A stretch of 64,000 nt of DNA, taken from positions 1 to 64,000 of the forward strand of contig JARLJW010000018.1 in the NCBI GenBank assembly GCA_031290985.1. Direction: 5' to 3'. Positions 34,258-42,591 of the stretch are shown in pieces (position 1 is the stretch's first letter; every line of letters begins with the position of its first letter). The position numbers and the translations under genes were made by a program. This DNA is from Verrucomicrobiia bacterium. GTDB taxonomy: Bacteria; Verrucomicrobiota; Verrucomicrobiia; Limisphaerales; UBA11358. The notes under the pieces were generated by a model. It saw only the letters and a program-made list of their open reading frames with translations, was not told the DNA's origin and ran no database searches.

Positions 34258-34655
34258 AAGCAAGGCGGCGGGTATTAAAGCACAAAATCAGGGATGAAAC
34301 CAAGCAGCAAAACGGGGCGTTCAGGAGCGGAGCCAGCGAGAGAGGTTGCCGGCCCTGGCTGGTTTCATGGGAGGGGAACTTGGACGGAACGAATCAATGC
34401 AACCGCAGATGAACGGGTGAAAAGCGGAAAGCGGTAAACATTCAACATTCAACATTCAACGCCCAGCGGCGAAGGGCCACAATTTTGCAAATCAGGCAGA
34501 CAGCTACAGATGGGAACGGGCAAAAGGCAAAGGCAAGCGCAAGGGACAAAAGCGCACTATTGTTCTTCATGGTGTCATTCTGCATGTGCTGACGATAAAC
34601 GCGGCTTGCCTTGCCGGTCTTTGCGCCTAGGATTTGTGCTAGGCGAAAAACACCC
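34258..34655. other. Intergenic region between lysS and corA
   Basis: About 400 bp between two divergent genes. It contains one copy of the ATTCAACATTCAACG repeat (34418-34473) and a 7-bp stem hairpin CGCCTAG/CTAGGCG (34624-34645) that ends 10 bp before the corA ATG. No known riboswitch class was recognised. Confidence 0.6.
34418..34473. repeat. ATTCAAC-type dispersed repeat, copy 1
   Basis: Starts with TGAAAAGCGGAAA, then three tandem CATTCAA units, then CGCCCAGCGGCGAAG. The same order of blocks recurs at 47081-47129. On the minus strand both copies read LNVEC at the end of spurious frames. Confidence 0.7.
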
Positions 34656-35654
34656 ATGATCCGGTCATTTGCATTTACCACGGCGGGCAAGCTGCATACG
34701 AAGGACATCGAGCCTTTCCTGATGCCCACGCTGCTCGCGGACACGAATCTTTTCCTGTGGGTGGACCTCGAAAATCCCAACCAGGCCGAATGGAAGGAAG
34801 TGCTCGAGCAGATCTTCCACTTCCATCCCCTCTCCATTGAGGACTGTGTGCAGCCCAGCCCGTCCCCCAAGGTCGAGGAATATTCGCCCAAGGAAGGCGA
34901 CCTCTTTACGCCCTACCTGTTCATGGTCATCCATGCGGTGGATTACAGTCGCAAAGACGGCTGTTTTGGCACGAGCGAACTTGATTTTTTTCTCGGCAAA
35001 AACTTTCTGGTCACCTACCACGAAAAACCGCTGCGCAGCGTCACGACGGTGGAGGAACGCGCGGTGAACGGCACCCTGGGCATCGCCCGCGCGCCCGACC
35101 GGGTGGCGCATTCACTGCTCGACACGCTGGTGGATAATTACAAGCCCGCGCTCGACGAACTGGGCTTGGAGATCGCCGAGCTCGAACAGGAGGCGCTGCA
35201 AAAACCCACCAAGGAAACGCTCAACAAGATTTTACAGGTCAAAAAAGAGGTGATGCACCTGCGCCGGATCATCGGGCCGCAGCTCGCGGTGCTCGGCCGG
35301 TTCGCGCAGGGCGAATTCAAACAGGTCCGCCCCAAGCTGGTGCCCTATTTCCGCGACGTTTACGACGGGCTGTTCCATATCAGCGAACTGGCGCAGAGCT
35401 ACGCGGATTCCCTCACGGGCATCCTGCAGGTTTACCTCAACATGTCGTCTAACCAGACCGGGGAAGTCGTCAAGCTGCTCACCCTCATCACCGTGATCAC
35501 CACGCCGCTGATGATGATCGGCACCTGGTACGGGATGAATTTCAAGGACATGCCGGAGTTGGAATATCAGCACGCCTACCCCATCGCGGCCGGCGCCATG
35601 ATTTTGTCCACGGCGGCCACGTACCTGTATTTCAGGATGCGGAAGTGGTTTTGA
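34656..35654 (+). CDS. corA: CorA-type magnesium/cobalt channel
   Basis: About 332 residues from ATG 34656, which follows a small hairpin by 10 bp; an in-frame upstream start at 34611 would run through that hairpin. The large cytoplasmic N-terminal domain and long helix (DRVAHSLLDTLVDNYKPALDELGLEIAELE) are followed by two C-terminal membrane segments with the selectivity motif YGMNF (GTWYGMNFKDMPELEY). A pentameric channel taking up Mg2+ and Co2+. The hairpin CGCCTAG/CTAGGCG right before the start could affect translation; I cannot assign it to a known Mg2+ element. Confidence 0.95.
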   Translation: MIRSFAFTTAGKLHTKDIEPFLMPTLLADTNLFLWVDLENPNQAEWKEVLEQIFHFHPLSIEDCVQPSPSPKVEEYSPKEGDLFTPYLFMVIHAVDYSRKDGCFGTSELDFFLGKNFLVTYHEKPLRSVTTVEERAVNGTLGIARAPDRVAHSLLDTLVDNYKPALDELGLEIAELEQEALQKPTKETLNKILQVKKEVMHLRRIIGPQLAVLGRFAQGEFKQVRPKLVPYFRDVYDGLFHISELAQSYADSLTGILQVYLNMSSNQTGEVVKLLTLITVITTPLMMIGTWYGMNFKDMPELEYQHAYPIAAGAMILSTAATYLYFRMRKWF

Positions 35655-35668
35655 CCGGCACCCCGGCG

Positions 35669-37159
35669 TCAGCGGTGGAACCAGTTGTAATCGCTGGCGA
35701 ACACCGGCAGGTCCGTGGCGAGTTCCGACGCGAGCATGAAGGCGAGCAGCATCACGAGCATGAAAAACCGGGTGGTGGCCTGAAAGTTTTTCATCAGCCG
35801 GTCCAGCCCCGCCGCGAACAAGATCAAAAACGGGACCAACATCCCCAGCATCAAGCGGCCGGAGGTGAAATAGGGCTGCGCCCGCGAGGGATAAAAGCAG
35901 TCCTGAAAATCATATTTGACCGACAGCAGGGCGAAGAAGGCGAGCATGGCCACGAAGCACAGAAAGCCAAAAGTCACCGCCGCGCGCTGCTGCGTGGTAA
36001 AGCCGGAGCGCGGACGGAGCAGCGCCGCCAGCGTCAACGCCAGCGCGCCCAGCGTCAGCGCGGCATACGCCGAGTCCACGGCGGGATTGGCCAGCGGCCG
36101 GCGATGCCACAATTGTTCGCCCTGCCAGAAGGTCGCGAGGTTGGTTTTCAAAAAGAACCAGAAGCCCTGGGCGGTGAACAGCGGATGATGCAGCCATTCG
36201 CTGAACGGCTTGTGCGACCAGTTGAGGAATTTAATTTTCTGCGCCGTGCCGGTAAGGTCACCGAAGTTGGTCTGGCACCAGATCATCCAGGCGGCCATCG
36301 GCCCGGCGGCGCAAAGCAGCAGCAGCGCCAGCGGCCAAAGCGACGCGCGCAACCGTCCCCGCCACCACCAGCCCAAGATTTTCAGCCCCACGAACAAGCC
36401 CGCGACGGCAAGCAGCGGCAGATTGCTGAGCTTGGTCAGATAGGTGGCGGCCAGCGCGAGCCCGGTGGCGGCGGCGAGGCGCCGGCCGGGCATTTCCGTC
36501 CCCCAAAATTTCATCAACAGCAAGAATGCCGCGCCAAAGACCAGCGGTGAGAGGTTGTCGTTGTTCACCGTGTAAAAGGTGGTCTGGGGCAGGAAAGCGA
36601 TCAGCGCCGGCACCGCGACCTGGATAAAATCATTTTCGGGGAACAAATTTCTCGCCGCCACCCAGCCGAGCCAGACCAGGGCGAAGCTGAGCGGGACGCC
36701 CAAAAAACGCAGCCAGTAAAGCAGCGCGAGGCCGTCGAGGTTGAGCTGCTTGCCCAACTGCCACCAGGCGCCGGCGAGGCTGTAGTAAAGCGGCGGCTGG
36801 GAGGCTTCGTGGTTTTGAAACAGCGTCTGGTAGGCCAGCATTTTATCGGTCAGCCGGGCGCGGACGGAGGCGATGGGCTGCTGCCACGGCGGCGGGGCAA
36901 TTGGCCCACTGGCCTGCATATATTCCGGCGAATCATAGATGACGAGGAAAGGCACCGTATTGGAGTCCAGCAGCGTGAGCGTGCGCGGGACGTCCGCCCG
37001 CGCATAATGCAGGACGAGGTCGAGGTGCTGCTGTTCATCCACGACGCTGAAACACGGGAAGGCGGCGGTAAAAATGAAACTGTGCACCATCGCCAGGAGG
37101 CCGAGGAAAATAATAATTTTCCCCAGGGATCCGTTGGCCGGTTGGGTCACTTTATTCAC
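35669..37159 (-). CDS. Multi-spanning membrane protein, DUF2142-like
   Basis: 496 residues with about eleven hydrophobic segments. After the first (IIIFLGLLAMVHSFIF) comes an extracytoplasmic loop with VVDEQQHLDLVLHYA, the 'DE..H' motif of DUF2142/GT-C-like proteins, then a long loop with 'NHEASQPPLYYSLAGAWW'. DUF2142 proteins are found in polysaccharide gene clusters and are thought to be glycosyltransferases or polymerases using lipid-linked sugars. That role is an inference; no other polysaccharide gene is adjacent. It is convergent with corA, with a spacing of 14 bp. Confidence 0.75.
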   Translation of the reverse strand: MNKVTQPANGSLGKIIIFLGLLAMVHSFIFTAAFPCFSVVDEQQHLDLVLHYARADVPRTLTLLDSNTVPFLVIYDSPEYMQASGPIAPPPWQQPIASVRARLTDKMLAYQTLFQNHEASQPPLYYSLAGAWWQLGKQLNLDGLALLYWLRFLGVPLSFALVWLGWVAARNLFPENDFIQVAVPALIAFLPQTTFYTVNNDNLSPLVFGAAFLLLMKFWGTEMPGRRLAAATGLALAATYLTKLSNLPLLAVAGLFVGLKILGWWWRGRLRASLWPLALLLLCAAGPMAAWMIWCQTNFGDLTGTAQKIKFLNWSHKPFSEWLHHPLFTAQGFWFFLKTNLATFWQGEQLWHRRPLANPAVDSAYAALTLGALALTLAALLRPRSGFTTQQRAAVTFGFLCFVAMLAFFALLSVKYDFQDCFYPSRAQPYFTSGRLMLGMLVPFLILFAAGLDRLMKNFQATTRFFMLVMLLAFMLASELATDLPVFASDYNWFHR

Positions 37160-37193
37160 AGAGGTAAAAAGCTAGGGTGGAGGCGCGCAAAGC

Positions 37194-37667
37194 TCAAAGA
37201 AAATCCCACCGGGAAAACATCGCCGCCTGGCCGCAATGGCCACCGCGTTCATCGATCAGGTTCCAGACCGTCGCCTGCGTGATGCGGAAGCGCCGGCCGG
37301 TTTTGGAGATGCGGATGCCGGAATAGTCGTCGATGAAGCCGTTCGCCGTGACCGCCGCCAGCAACCGCGCGCGTTCCTCGCGGTTCGGCGCCTCGGCGGT
37401 GAGGCGCGAGGGGGTGCGCGTGAGCTCGTCCCACGACATCTCCCAGAGCTTGAGTGCCGTGGCGTTGCCGTAGTTCAAAACCGGGTCCGCCTCGGTGCCA
37501 TGGGAAACCAGCACGAACGGCGCGATAAATAGTTTTTCCGCGAACTCCGCAGGGGTGGTGCCCGGAGGCAGCCCCGGCAGCAAGTCACGGCCGGTCCAAT
37601 GTTTGAGGCTGCGCGCGAGGGTTTGCGCGTGGGCGATGAGCGAGGGGTTTTGCCAGATTTGATTCAT
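37194..37667 (-). CDS. MEKHLA-domain (PAS-related) protein
   Basis: 157 residues that cover the MEKHLA domain: SLKHWTGRDLLP, AEFAEKLFIAPFVLVSHGTEADPVLNYGNATALKLWEMSWDELTRTPSRLTAE and 'GFIDDYSGIRISKTGRRFRITQATVWNLID'. The domain is related to PAS ligand-binding folds and occurs in bacteria and plants; its ligand is unknown. The start overlaps the stop of the upstream gene by 4 bp (ATGA), so it is coupled to a basic protein of unknown function. Confidence 0.85.
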   Translation of the reverse strand: MNQIWQNPSLIAHAQTLARSLKHWTGRDLLPGLPPGTTPAEFAEKLFIAPFVLVSHGTEADPVLNYGNATALKLWEMSWDELTRTPSRLTAEAPNREERARLLAAVTANGFIDDYSGIRISKTGRRFRITQATVWNLIDERGGHCGQAAMFSRWDFL

Positions 37668-38143
37668 TTGCGGCTGCGAATCTTCCGGAAAAACTCACGG
37701 TTTCTTCCGGTTCCTAGAGAAATCCAGTAATGGTTCTTATCAAAATGAATATGGGAAATATATGCCTTTGGTGGGAAAAAGGTTTCCGCCCATTTTAAAT
37801 TTTCGGGATCATAATTTCCCGGGTTTTTGATATGCAATTTGCCAAATCGCACAATCACCACGCTGGCTTCGTCGGTAGCGACGACCATATATCGACTCGC
37901 CTGTTCCCATTGGCGGTAACGGAGGCCGGAAATGACTTGGGTGCGGGTATAGGTGACTTCCAGTTTTCCAAAGAGCGACTGCAGCCGCTTTTTCTTTCGC
38001 GGTGACACTTTTTTAGTCCAAGACCATTCTTTGAACGTCCGGGTCCGGTCTGATTTCCACGTTCCCAGCAGCCGCTTGTCAAATTTCGGGAAAACCGGAA
38101 TTTTTGGCTTTCGCGTCGCTTTACTTTTCGCAGTTCGATTCAT
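37664..38143 (-). CDS. Hypothetical basic protein
   Basis: About 159 residues from ATG 38143 (MNRTAKSKATRKPK); the open frame reaches 38344, but the extra N-terminus is low-quality and overlaps the alcohol dehydrogenase gene. The sequence is Lys/Arg-rich at the start, then KRLLGTWKSDRTRTFKEWSW and beta-rich segments (GKLEVTYTRTQVISGLRYRQWE, YMVVATDEASVVIVRF), with a C-terminal 'ISHIHFDKNHYWISLG'. The GTWKSD opening recalls small lipocalin-like domains, but this is weak. Codon use is more A/T-rich than in its neighbours. Coupled to the MEKHLA gene by an ATGA overlap. Confidence 0.65.
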   Translation of the reverse strand: MNRTAKSKATRKPKIPVFPKFDKRLLGTWKSDRTRTFKEWSWTKKVSPRKKKRLQSLFGKLEVTYTRTQVISGLRYRQWEQASRYMVVATDEASVVIVRFGKLHIKNPGNYDPENLKWAETFFPPKAYISHIHFDKNHYWISLGTGRNREFFRKIRSRK

Positions 38144-38169
38144 AAATCCGTGTTCGTCCCTGGTAAAAA

Positions 38170-39366
38170 TTATAACGCCAGTCTTAGCGTTGCCGCCAGT
38201 TCCCCGGGTGTGAGGACGATGGGATTCGCCTTCATGCTGCTGGCGTTGGCGGCTTTGGTGACAATATCGGCCACGTGTTCCTCGCGGATGCCATAAGCAC
38301 CGAGCTTGGGCACGGGCAGATCGGCGATGAGTTTTTGGATCCATTCCGCGCCGGCATCCGCCGTCGCGTTCGGGTTACCGGTGAGCAGCGTGGCGATGCG
38401 ATAATAACGTCTAAAGGCGTAACTGTTTTTATCGCGTTCACGCAGCGCACGCAAATTTGCAGCCATGACGTGTGGCAATAGCGCGGCGCAGACCGCTCCA
38501 TGCGGCGCGGGGAACATTCCGCCGATGGGCCCGGCGAAGCCGTGGACCGCGCCCAGTCCGGCGTTTGCCAGTGCGAGTCCGCCGAAGAGGCTCGCCAGCG
38601 CCATGTCCTCACGGGCGGCCTGGTTCTGCCCGTTGAAAACCGCGTCGCGCAGCGAGCGCGTCGCGCGTTGGATGCCCTCGAGGCAAAAATTATCCGTCAT
38701 CGGGTTTGCGCGCAGACAGACATAGGGCTCAATCAATTGGGTGAGCGCATCGAGGCCGGTGGAGGCGGTGAGCGCGGGCGGCAGGTCGTAAGTCAATTCG
38801 GGGTCAACTAATGCGATGCTTGGGAGCATCAGCGGGCTGCGGAGGCTTACTTTGACTTGGTGGGCGGGTGAAGCCAGCACGGCATTGCGGGTGACCTCGG
38901 CGCCGGTGCCGGCGGTGGTGGGGATGGCGATGAAGGGAGCCGGACGTTTCTTCAACGTCTGGCCGCCGCCGATGATCTCGAGATAATCGAGCAGCGCGCC
39001 ATCGTTGGTGATCATCGCGGCGATGGCCTTGCCGGCATCAATCACGCTGCCGCCGCCGAGGCTGATGACGAAATCGCAATTTTCGCTTTTTGCCCGGGCG
39101 ACGCCGTTTTCCACGGTGGCAAGCTCCGGTTCGCCGGGAACGGAAAAGGTGGCGGAGCTGAGGCCGGCCGCCGCGAGGCTGGCCAGCAATTTTTCCGCGC
39201 GGGCCGGGTTGCCACCGGTGACGACCAGTGCGTGCCGGCCGCAGCCTTTCACATTGGCGCCGGTGTGCTGGAGGGCACCCGCGCCAAAAATGATCCGCGT
39301 GGCGGTGGCGAATTCAAAGTTCATGTTAGTTTCAAAACGCCGGGCCGGAGGCCGGTGCTCCGTCAT
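38170..39366 (-). CDS. Iron-containing alcohol dehydrogenase (group III)
   Basis: 398 residues from an ATG at 39366 that overlaps the stop of the upstream ABM gene (ATGA); the conserved part begins at [16 protein letters not shown], so ATG 39324 is also possible. NAD-binding signature [38 protein letters not shown], and the iron-site region with [27 protein letters not shown]. The family reduces aldehydes or oxidises alcohols, and includes maleylacetate reductases; the substrate is not readable from the sequence. Coupled to the small monooxygenase, which suggests a short catabolic or detoxifying operon. Confidence 0.92.
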   Translation of the reverse strand: MTEHRPPARRFETNMNFEFATATRIIFGAGALQHTGANVKGCGRHALVVTGGNPARAEKLLASLAAAGLSSATFSVPGEPELATVENGVARAKSENCDFVISLGGGSVIDAGKAIAAMITNDGALLDYLEIIGGGQTLKKRPAPFIAIPTTAGTGAEVTRNAVLASPAHQVKVSLRSPLMLPSIALVDPELTYDLPPALTASTGLDALTQLIEPYVCLRANPMTDNFCLEGIQRATRSLRDAVFNGQNQAAREDMALASLFGGLALANAGLGAVHGFAGPIGGMFPAPHGAVCAALLPHVMAANLRALRERDKNSYAFRRYYRIATLLTGNPNATADAGAEWIQKLIADLPVPKLGAYGIREEHVADIVTKAANASSMKANPIVLTPGELAATLRLAL

Positions 39367-39662
39367 TTATCCGCCGGGAAAACGTCGTCATACTTAAAGC
39401 TGGTGCGGGTGGTGGCCATCATTGAAGCCACGGTGTCGCGCCAGACGGGGTAATGGGCGGTTTCCCGGTGCGCGGCTTGGGCGGCGGCATCGCGATAGAT
39501 TTCAACGAGCACGAAGCGCGCGGGGTCGTCGGCCTGTTGGAGGACATCAAAGCGCAGCACGCCGGGTTCCTGCCGGCTGGCGCGGGCGTTGAGCCGCGTG
39601 GCCGCCGTGAACGCCGCGACGCACTCCGGTTTCACCTGGATGTGGACGTGGACAATCAGCAT
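39363..39662 (-). CDS. Antibiotic biosynthesis monooxygenase (ABM) domain protein
   Basis: 99 residues from ATG 39662 ([18 protein letters not shown]). A single ABM ferredoxin-like fold: [46 protein letters not shown]. Members include quinone monooxygenases (YgiN), LsrG-type isomerases and heme-degrading enzymes. The coupling to an Fe-alcohol dehydrogenase (ATGA overlap) is a common pairing and suggests both act on a shared small carbonyl or quinone compound. A longer open frame upstream is not supported. Confidence 0.85.
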   Translation of the reverse strand: MLIVHVHIQVKPECVAAFTAATRLNARASRQEPGVLRFDVLQQADDPARFVLVEIYRDAAAQAAHRETAHYPVWRDTVASMMATTRTSFKYDDVFPADK

Positions 39663-39740
39663 AAGTTCGTGATAACTGAATTTAAATCCGGGCACAAGTG
39701 TGCTGGCAAAGAAAATGCCCTTTGGTAAGCTGGCGCCAAC

Positions 39741-40634
39741 ATGGCTGCAAAAATTGTCATTCCCGAGGAACTGAAGAAGGAACTTCCGCCATCCAAGTGG
39801 GGGAAGATCCTGGGCGCAACGCCCATCATCATGACGGTCATCGCCACGATGCTTGCCGGCCTCGCTTCGAGCGAGATGACCAAGGCGCAATACGACCGCT
39901 CGGCGGCGGCCCAGCTCCAGTCCAAGGCGGGCGACCAGTGGAGTTATTTTCAGGCGAAAAAACTGCGCAGCGCCGTCGCGCGCAACTCGCTGGATCTGCT
40001 CGCGGCGACCGCCGCCGGCGGGGTGCCGTCGCTGGACGCCGCCGCGTTGGAAAGCGCCGATGCCGCGACCATCGCCGCCCTGACCAAGGGCGAAATCCCG
40101 GCCGCCATTCCGGCCAAATTTACCGCCGAGGTGCAAACCGCGCTGGAGGCCGTGGAAAGTTCCAAGCCCGAGACTGAAATTGCCGCCGCGCTGGCGAAGG
40201 TGAGCGACGCGACGCTGGCGGAATCACTCAGCGCAGCCCGGGAGGCGGCGGGGGCGTTCGACAACGCCACGAAAGGCATCAACAAGGCGTCGGACAAATT
40301 TGACGACAAGCTCATGGGCGGCGACCAGGCGTTGTTCCGCGGCTTCAGCGCGGGGCGGCTGCGCTACACGGCGGCGCGCTACGACACCGAGGCACGGCTG
40401 AACCAGTCGGTGGCGAGCATCTTGGAACTGCAGGTGCGCAAGGGGAACATCTCGGCGGAGAAGCACCACCGGCGCAGCGGCAAGTTTTTCATCGGGATGC
40501 TGGCGGCGCAGATGGCGGTGATCATCTCGACGTTCGCCATCGCCGCGCGGCAGAAGAACTTCCTGTGGTCCATTGCCGCCGCCGCCGGGGCGGCCGCGGT
40601 GTCGTTCTCGGTGTACGTTTATCTGTGTGTCTGA
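39741..40634 (+). CDS. Membrane protein with long periplasmic/coiled domain (DUF4337-like)
   Basis: 297 residues. N-terminal membrane segment ([20 protein letters not shown]), then a region with [38 protein letters not shown], as in DUF4337-type proteins ('dqWafyQaK'), an Ala/Glu-rich helical middle, and two membrane segments at the C-terminus ([39 protein letters not shown]). Function unknown. The last 16 bp overlap the convergent acyltransferase gene. Confidence 0.72.
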   Translation: MAAKIVIPEELKKELPPSKWGKILGATPIIMTVIATMLAGLASSEMTKAQYDRSAAAQLQSKAGDQWSYFQAKKLRSAVARNSLDLLAATAAGGVPSLDAAALESADAATIAALTKGEIPAAIPAKFTAEVQTALEAVESSKPETEIAAALAKVSDATLAESLSAAREAAGAFDNATKGINKASDKFDDKLMGGDQALFRGFSAGRLRYTAARYDTEARLNQSVASILELQVRKGNISAEKHHRRSGKFFIGMLAAQMAVIISTFAIAARQKNFLWSIAAAAGAAAVSFSVYVYLCV

Positions 40635-41734
40635 GGGCGGGAAAACTTCCGGTGCAGCCAGGCGCGAGCAGGCTGTTCGACGAGGAAATAGAGGAGCAGG
40701 GCCGCGAGCAGGATCAGCGCGATGTCCATGAGGAAAACGCCCGTGCGCACCGGCAGGGCGGCGCCGGCAAATTTTTGCGAGGGCAGGGTGACTTTCAGCA
40801 ACCGCTGCACCACGCCGTGGATAAGATAGATCGAGTACGAGATCTGGCCTAAAAAAACGCAACCGCGCAGGGCGAGCAGCCGCGAGAAAATTCCGCCGGC
40901 CTGCGCGAGGCCGAAAACCAGGAGGCCGGACGCCACCAATATCCCGGCATACGCGGGCCAGCCGCCGTGGACGGCGGCGAGCGAAACCGCCGCCAGCAGC
41001 AGGGCCACGCCGGCGGAGTCCAGATGCGGAAAGATTTTTTTGCCGGCGGCGAGCTGGCGGCGGCGCAGCTCCCACAGGAGCGCGCCGGCCAGGAAGAGCA
41101 GGCTGACCATGCTCAATTTCCATTCCGTGTGGACGGCCGGCTCCAGCGCCAGCACGGCGAGCGCGAGGGCGGCGACCAGGAGGTTTCCGCGCCGGGAAAT
41201 TTTTTTCAGCAGCCACGCCGCCAGCGGGAAGATAAACAGGTAGGCGAACCATTCCGCGCTGACCGACCAGTCGGGATAATTCCAGCCGGAAAAGTGCGGC
41301 GGCACCACGACCACGACCCAGTTGTGCAACATGAGGGCCTCCGGCAGCAGCCAGCGAAGCGGATACGCAGCATGATTGAAAGGCGCGCCGACGAGGGGGG
41401 CGGTGCAAACCAGCAGCCCCATGGCCGCCAACGCGGCGAGATAAGCGGGATAAATCCGGGCCAGCCGCAGGCCAAGAAAGCGCAGGTATTCGCCCCAGGA
41501 AAAAATTTCAAAACGGGCGCGATAGGTGTGCAGCAGGATGAACCCGCTGAGGATGAAGAACAGCGGCACCGCGTTGGCACCCGCCCCCATGAGCCAGTTG
41601 AGACCCGCGCTGGCCGGCAACAAGGTGTTCGTATCACCCATGAAATGCAGCGACACCACCCAGAACGCCGCGAAACCCCGCAAACCGGTCAACGCGGCCA
41701 ATGTTTCCGGCGGGGAGGCGGGGGAATCTTTCAA
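40619..41734 (-). CDS. Membrane O-acyltransferase (acyltransferase family 3), second copy
   Basis: 371 residues with the family opening LTGLRGFAAFWVVSLHFMG, 'VPLFFILSGFILLHTY', LRFLGLRLARIYPAYLAAL and 'PDWSVSAEWFAYLFIFPL', plus about ten membrane segments. It differs clearly from the copy at 31379-32464. It probably acylates a surface sugar or lipid. It is the last gene on its strand before the DUF1080 gene 50 bp away, and is convergent with the DUF4337-like gene. Confidence 0.9.
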   Translation of the reverse strand: MKDSPASPPETLAALTGLRGFAAFWVVSLHFMGDTNTLLPASAGLNWLMGAGANAVPLFFILSGFILLHTYRARFEIFSWGEYLRFLGLRLARIYPAYLAALAAMGLLVCTAPLVGAPFNHAAYPLRWLLPEALMLHNWVVVVVPPHFSGWNYPDWSVSAEWFAYLFIFPLAAWLLKKISRRGNLLVAALALAVLALEPAVHTEWKLSMVSLLFLAGALLWELRRRQLAAGKKIFPHLDSAGVALLLAAVSLAAVHGGWPAYAGILVASGLLVFGLAQAGGIFSRLLALRGCVFLGQISYSIYLIHGVVQRLLKVTLPSQKFAGAALPVRTGVFLMDIALILLAALLLYFLVEQPARAWLHRKFSRPQTHR

Positions 41735-41784
41735 GCGCGATTACAATGGCAGAAGACCAGTCCCGCTTCAATTGAGCAAACGGA

Positions 41785-42591
41785 TCAATCGAGCCGTTTG
41801 ACGCGGATGTTCTTGTAGTGGACCACGCTCTTGGGATCGTGGCCTTGCAGCGCAAAGGTTCCGTCCGCGAGCTTGCGGGTGAAGACTTTGCCCGGCTGCG
41901 CGCCGTCCGGCTCGGTGTATTCCAAGACGATGATGTCCTTGATCTTGACGGTGACCTTGTTGCCCTGCACGGTGATGTCCTGCGTGTACCATTCGCCGTC
42001 CTGGGCGGGGGTGTTGCCGAGGTTGGCCACGTCGTACAAGCTGCCGGTTTTTTTCCAATCGCTGTGGGTCACGTTCACCTGGCACTCAAAACCGTTCGTC
42101 GGCCAGCCCACGTCCTGATAGTGCGTGTGGAAATAAATGCCGCCGTTGGAATGCGGGCCGGTCAGGACGTCCACCTTCAGCTCGAAATTCTTGAACGGCT
42201 TCGGGTCGCCCACGTAGAAGATGTGGCAGCGGTCGCCGTGGGCGACCAGGGCGCCGTCCGCGATCGTCCAGGTGTTGGTGTGCTCGGTGGCGGTCTGCCA
42301 GCCGTCAAAGGTTTTGCCATCAAACAGGCTGGTGAAACCTTCCTCGGTCTGCGCGGAAGCGGCGCGGGCGAGGAGCAACAGGGCGGCAGCGGCGGCCAGA
42401 GCATTTTCAGAAATACTGTAGCCGTTCGGTTTGGCTGGAGGAAGGGGCGGTCTTTTTGGGTTTTGGCTTCGTTTCGGCTCAGTCACAGGGTTGCTTGGAA
42501 CCTGCTCCTTCGCCAAAGCCTCGCCAAAACCCAAAAATCCTCGCTCCGAACGGCTACAGTATTTCTTCAAACGCTCTAAAATTGATTTCAT
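41785..42591 (-). CDS. DUF1080 (3-keto-disaccharide hydrolase-like) protein with an inserted repeat peptide
   Basis: 268 residues. The DUF1080 domain (~85-268) is clear: GFTSLFDGKTFDGWQTATEH, NTWTIADGALVAHGD, 'FELKVDVLTGPHSNGGIYFHTHY' and a C-terminal 'GTFALQGHDPKSVVHYKNIRVKRL'. These concanavalin-like proteins cut 3-keto-glycosides and are expanded in Verrucomicrobiota. The N-terminus is odd: instead of a plain signal peptide, about 60 residues from a palindromic DNA element (42398-42577) separate MKSIL from the hydrophobic LAAAAALLLLARAASA. There is no alternative start after the insert, so either the insert is translated or the protein is badly exported. Start overlaps the stop of the PaaK-like gene (ATGA). 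Confidence 0.88.
   Translation of the reverse strand: MKSILERLKKYCSRSERGFLGFGEALAKEQVPSNPVTEPKRSQNPKRPPLPPAKPNGYSISENALAAAAALLLLARAASAQTEEGFTSLFDGKTFDGWQTATEHTNTWTIADGALVAHGDRCHIFYVGDPKPFKNFELKVDVLTGPHSNGGIYFHTHYQDVGWPTNGFECQVNVTHSDWKKTGSLYDVANLGNTPAQDGEWYTQDITVQGNKVTVKIKDIIVLEYTEPDGAQPGKVFTRKLADGTFALQGHDPKSVVHYKNIRVKRLD
42398..42577. mobile_element. Palindromic repeat element inserted in frame in a gene
   Basis: About 180 bp bounded by inverted repeats: 42398-42429 and 42546-42577 match at 29 of 32 positions, with a perfect 21-bp core (42409-42429 with 42546-42566, AGAAATACTGTAGCCGTTCGG and its complement). A second inner pair of 15 bp is also perfect (42453-42467 with 42523-42537). There is no transposase gene. 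The element keeps the reading frame of the DUF1080 gene open and adds about 60 residues (KYCSRSERGFLGFGEAL ... PAKPNGYSISE). It looks like a MITE or a Rickettsia-palindromic-element-like sequence. Confidence 0.82.
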
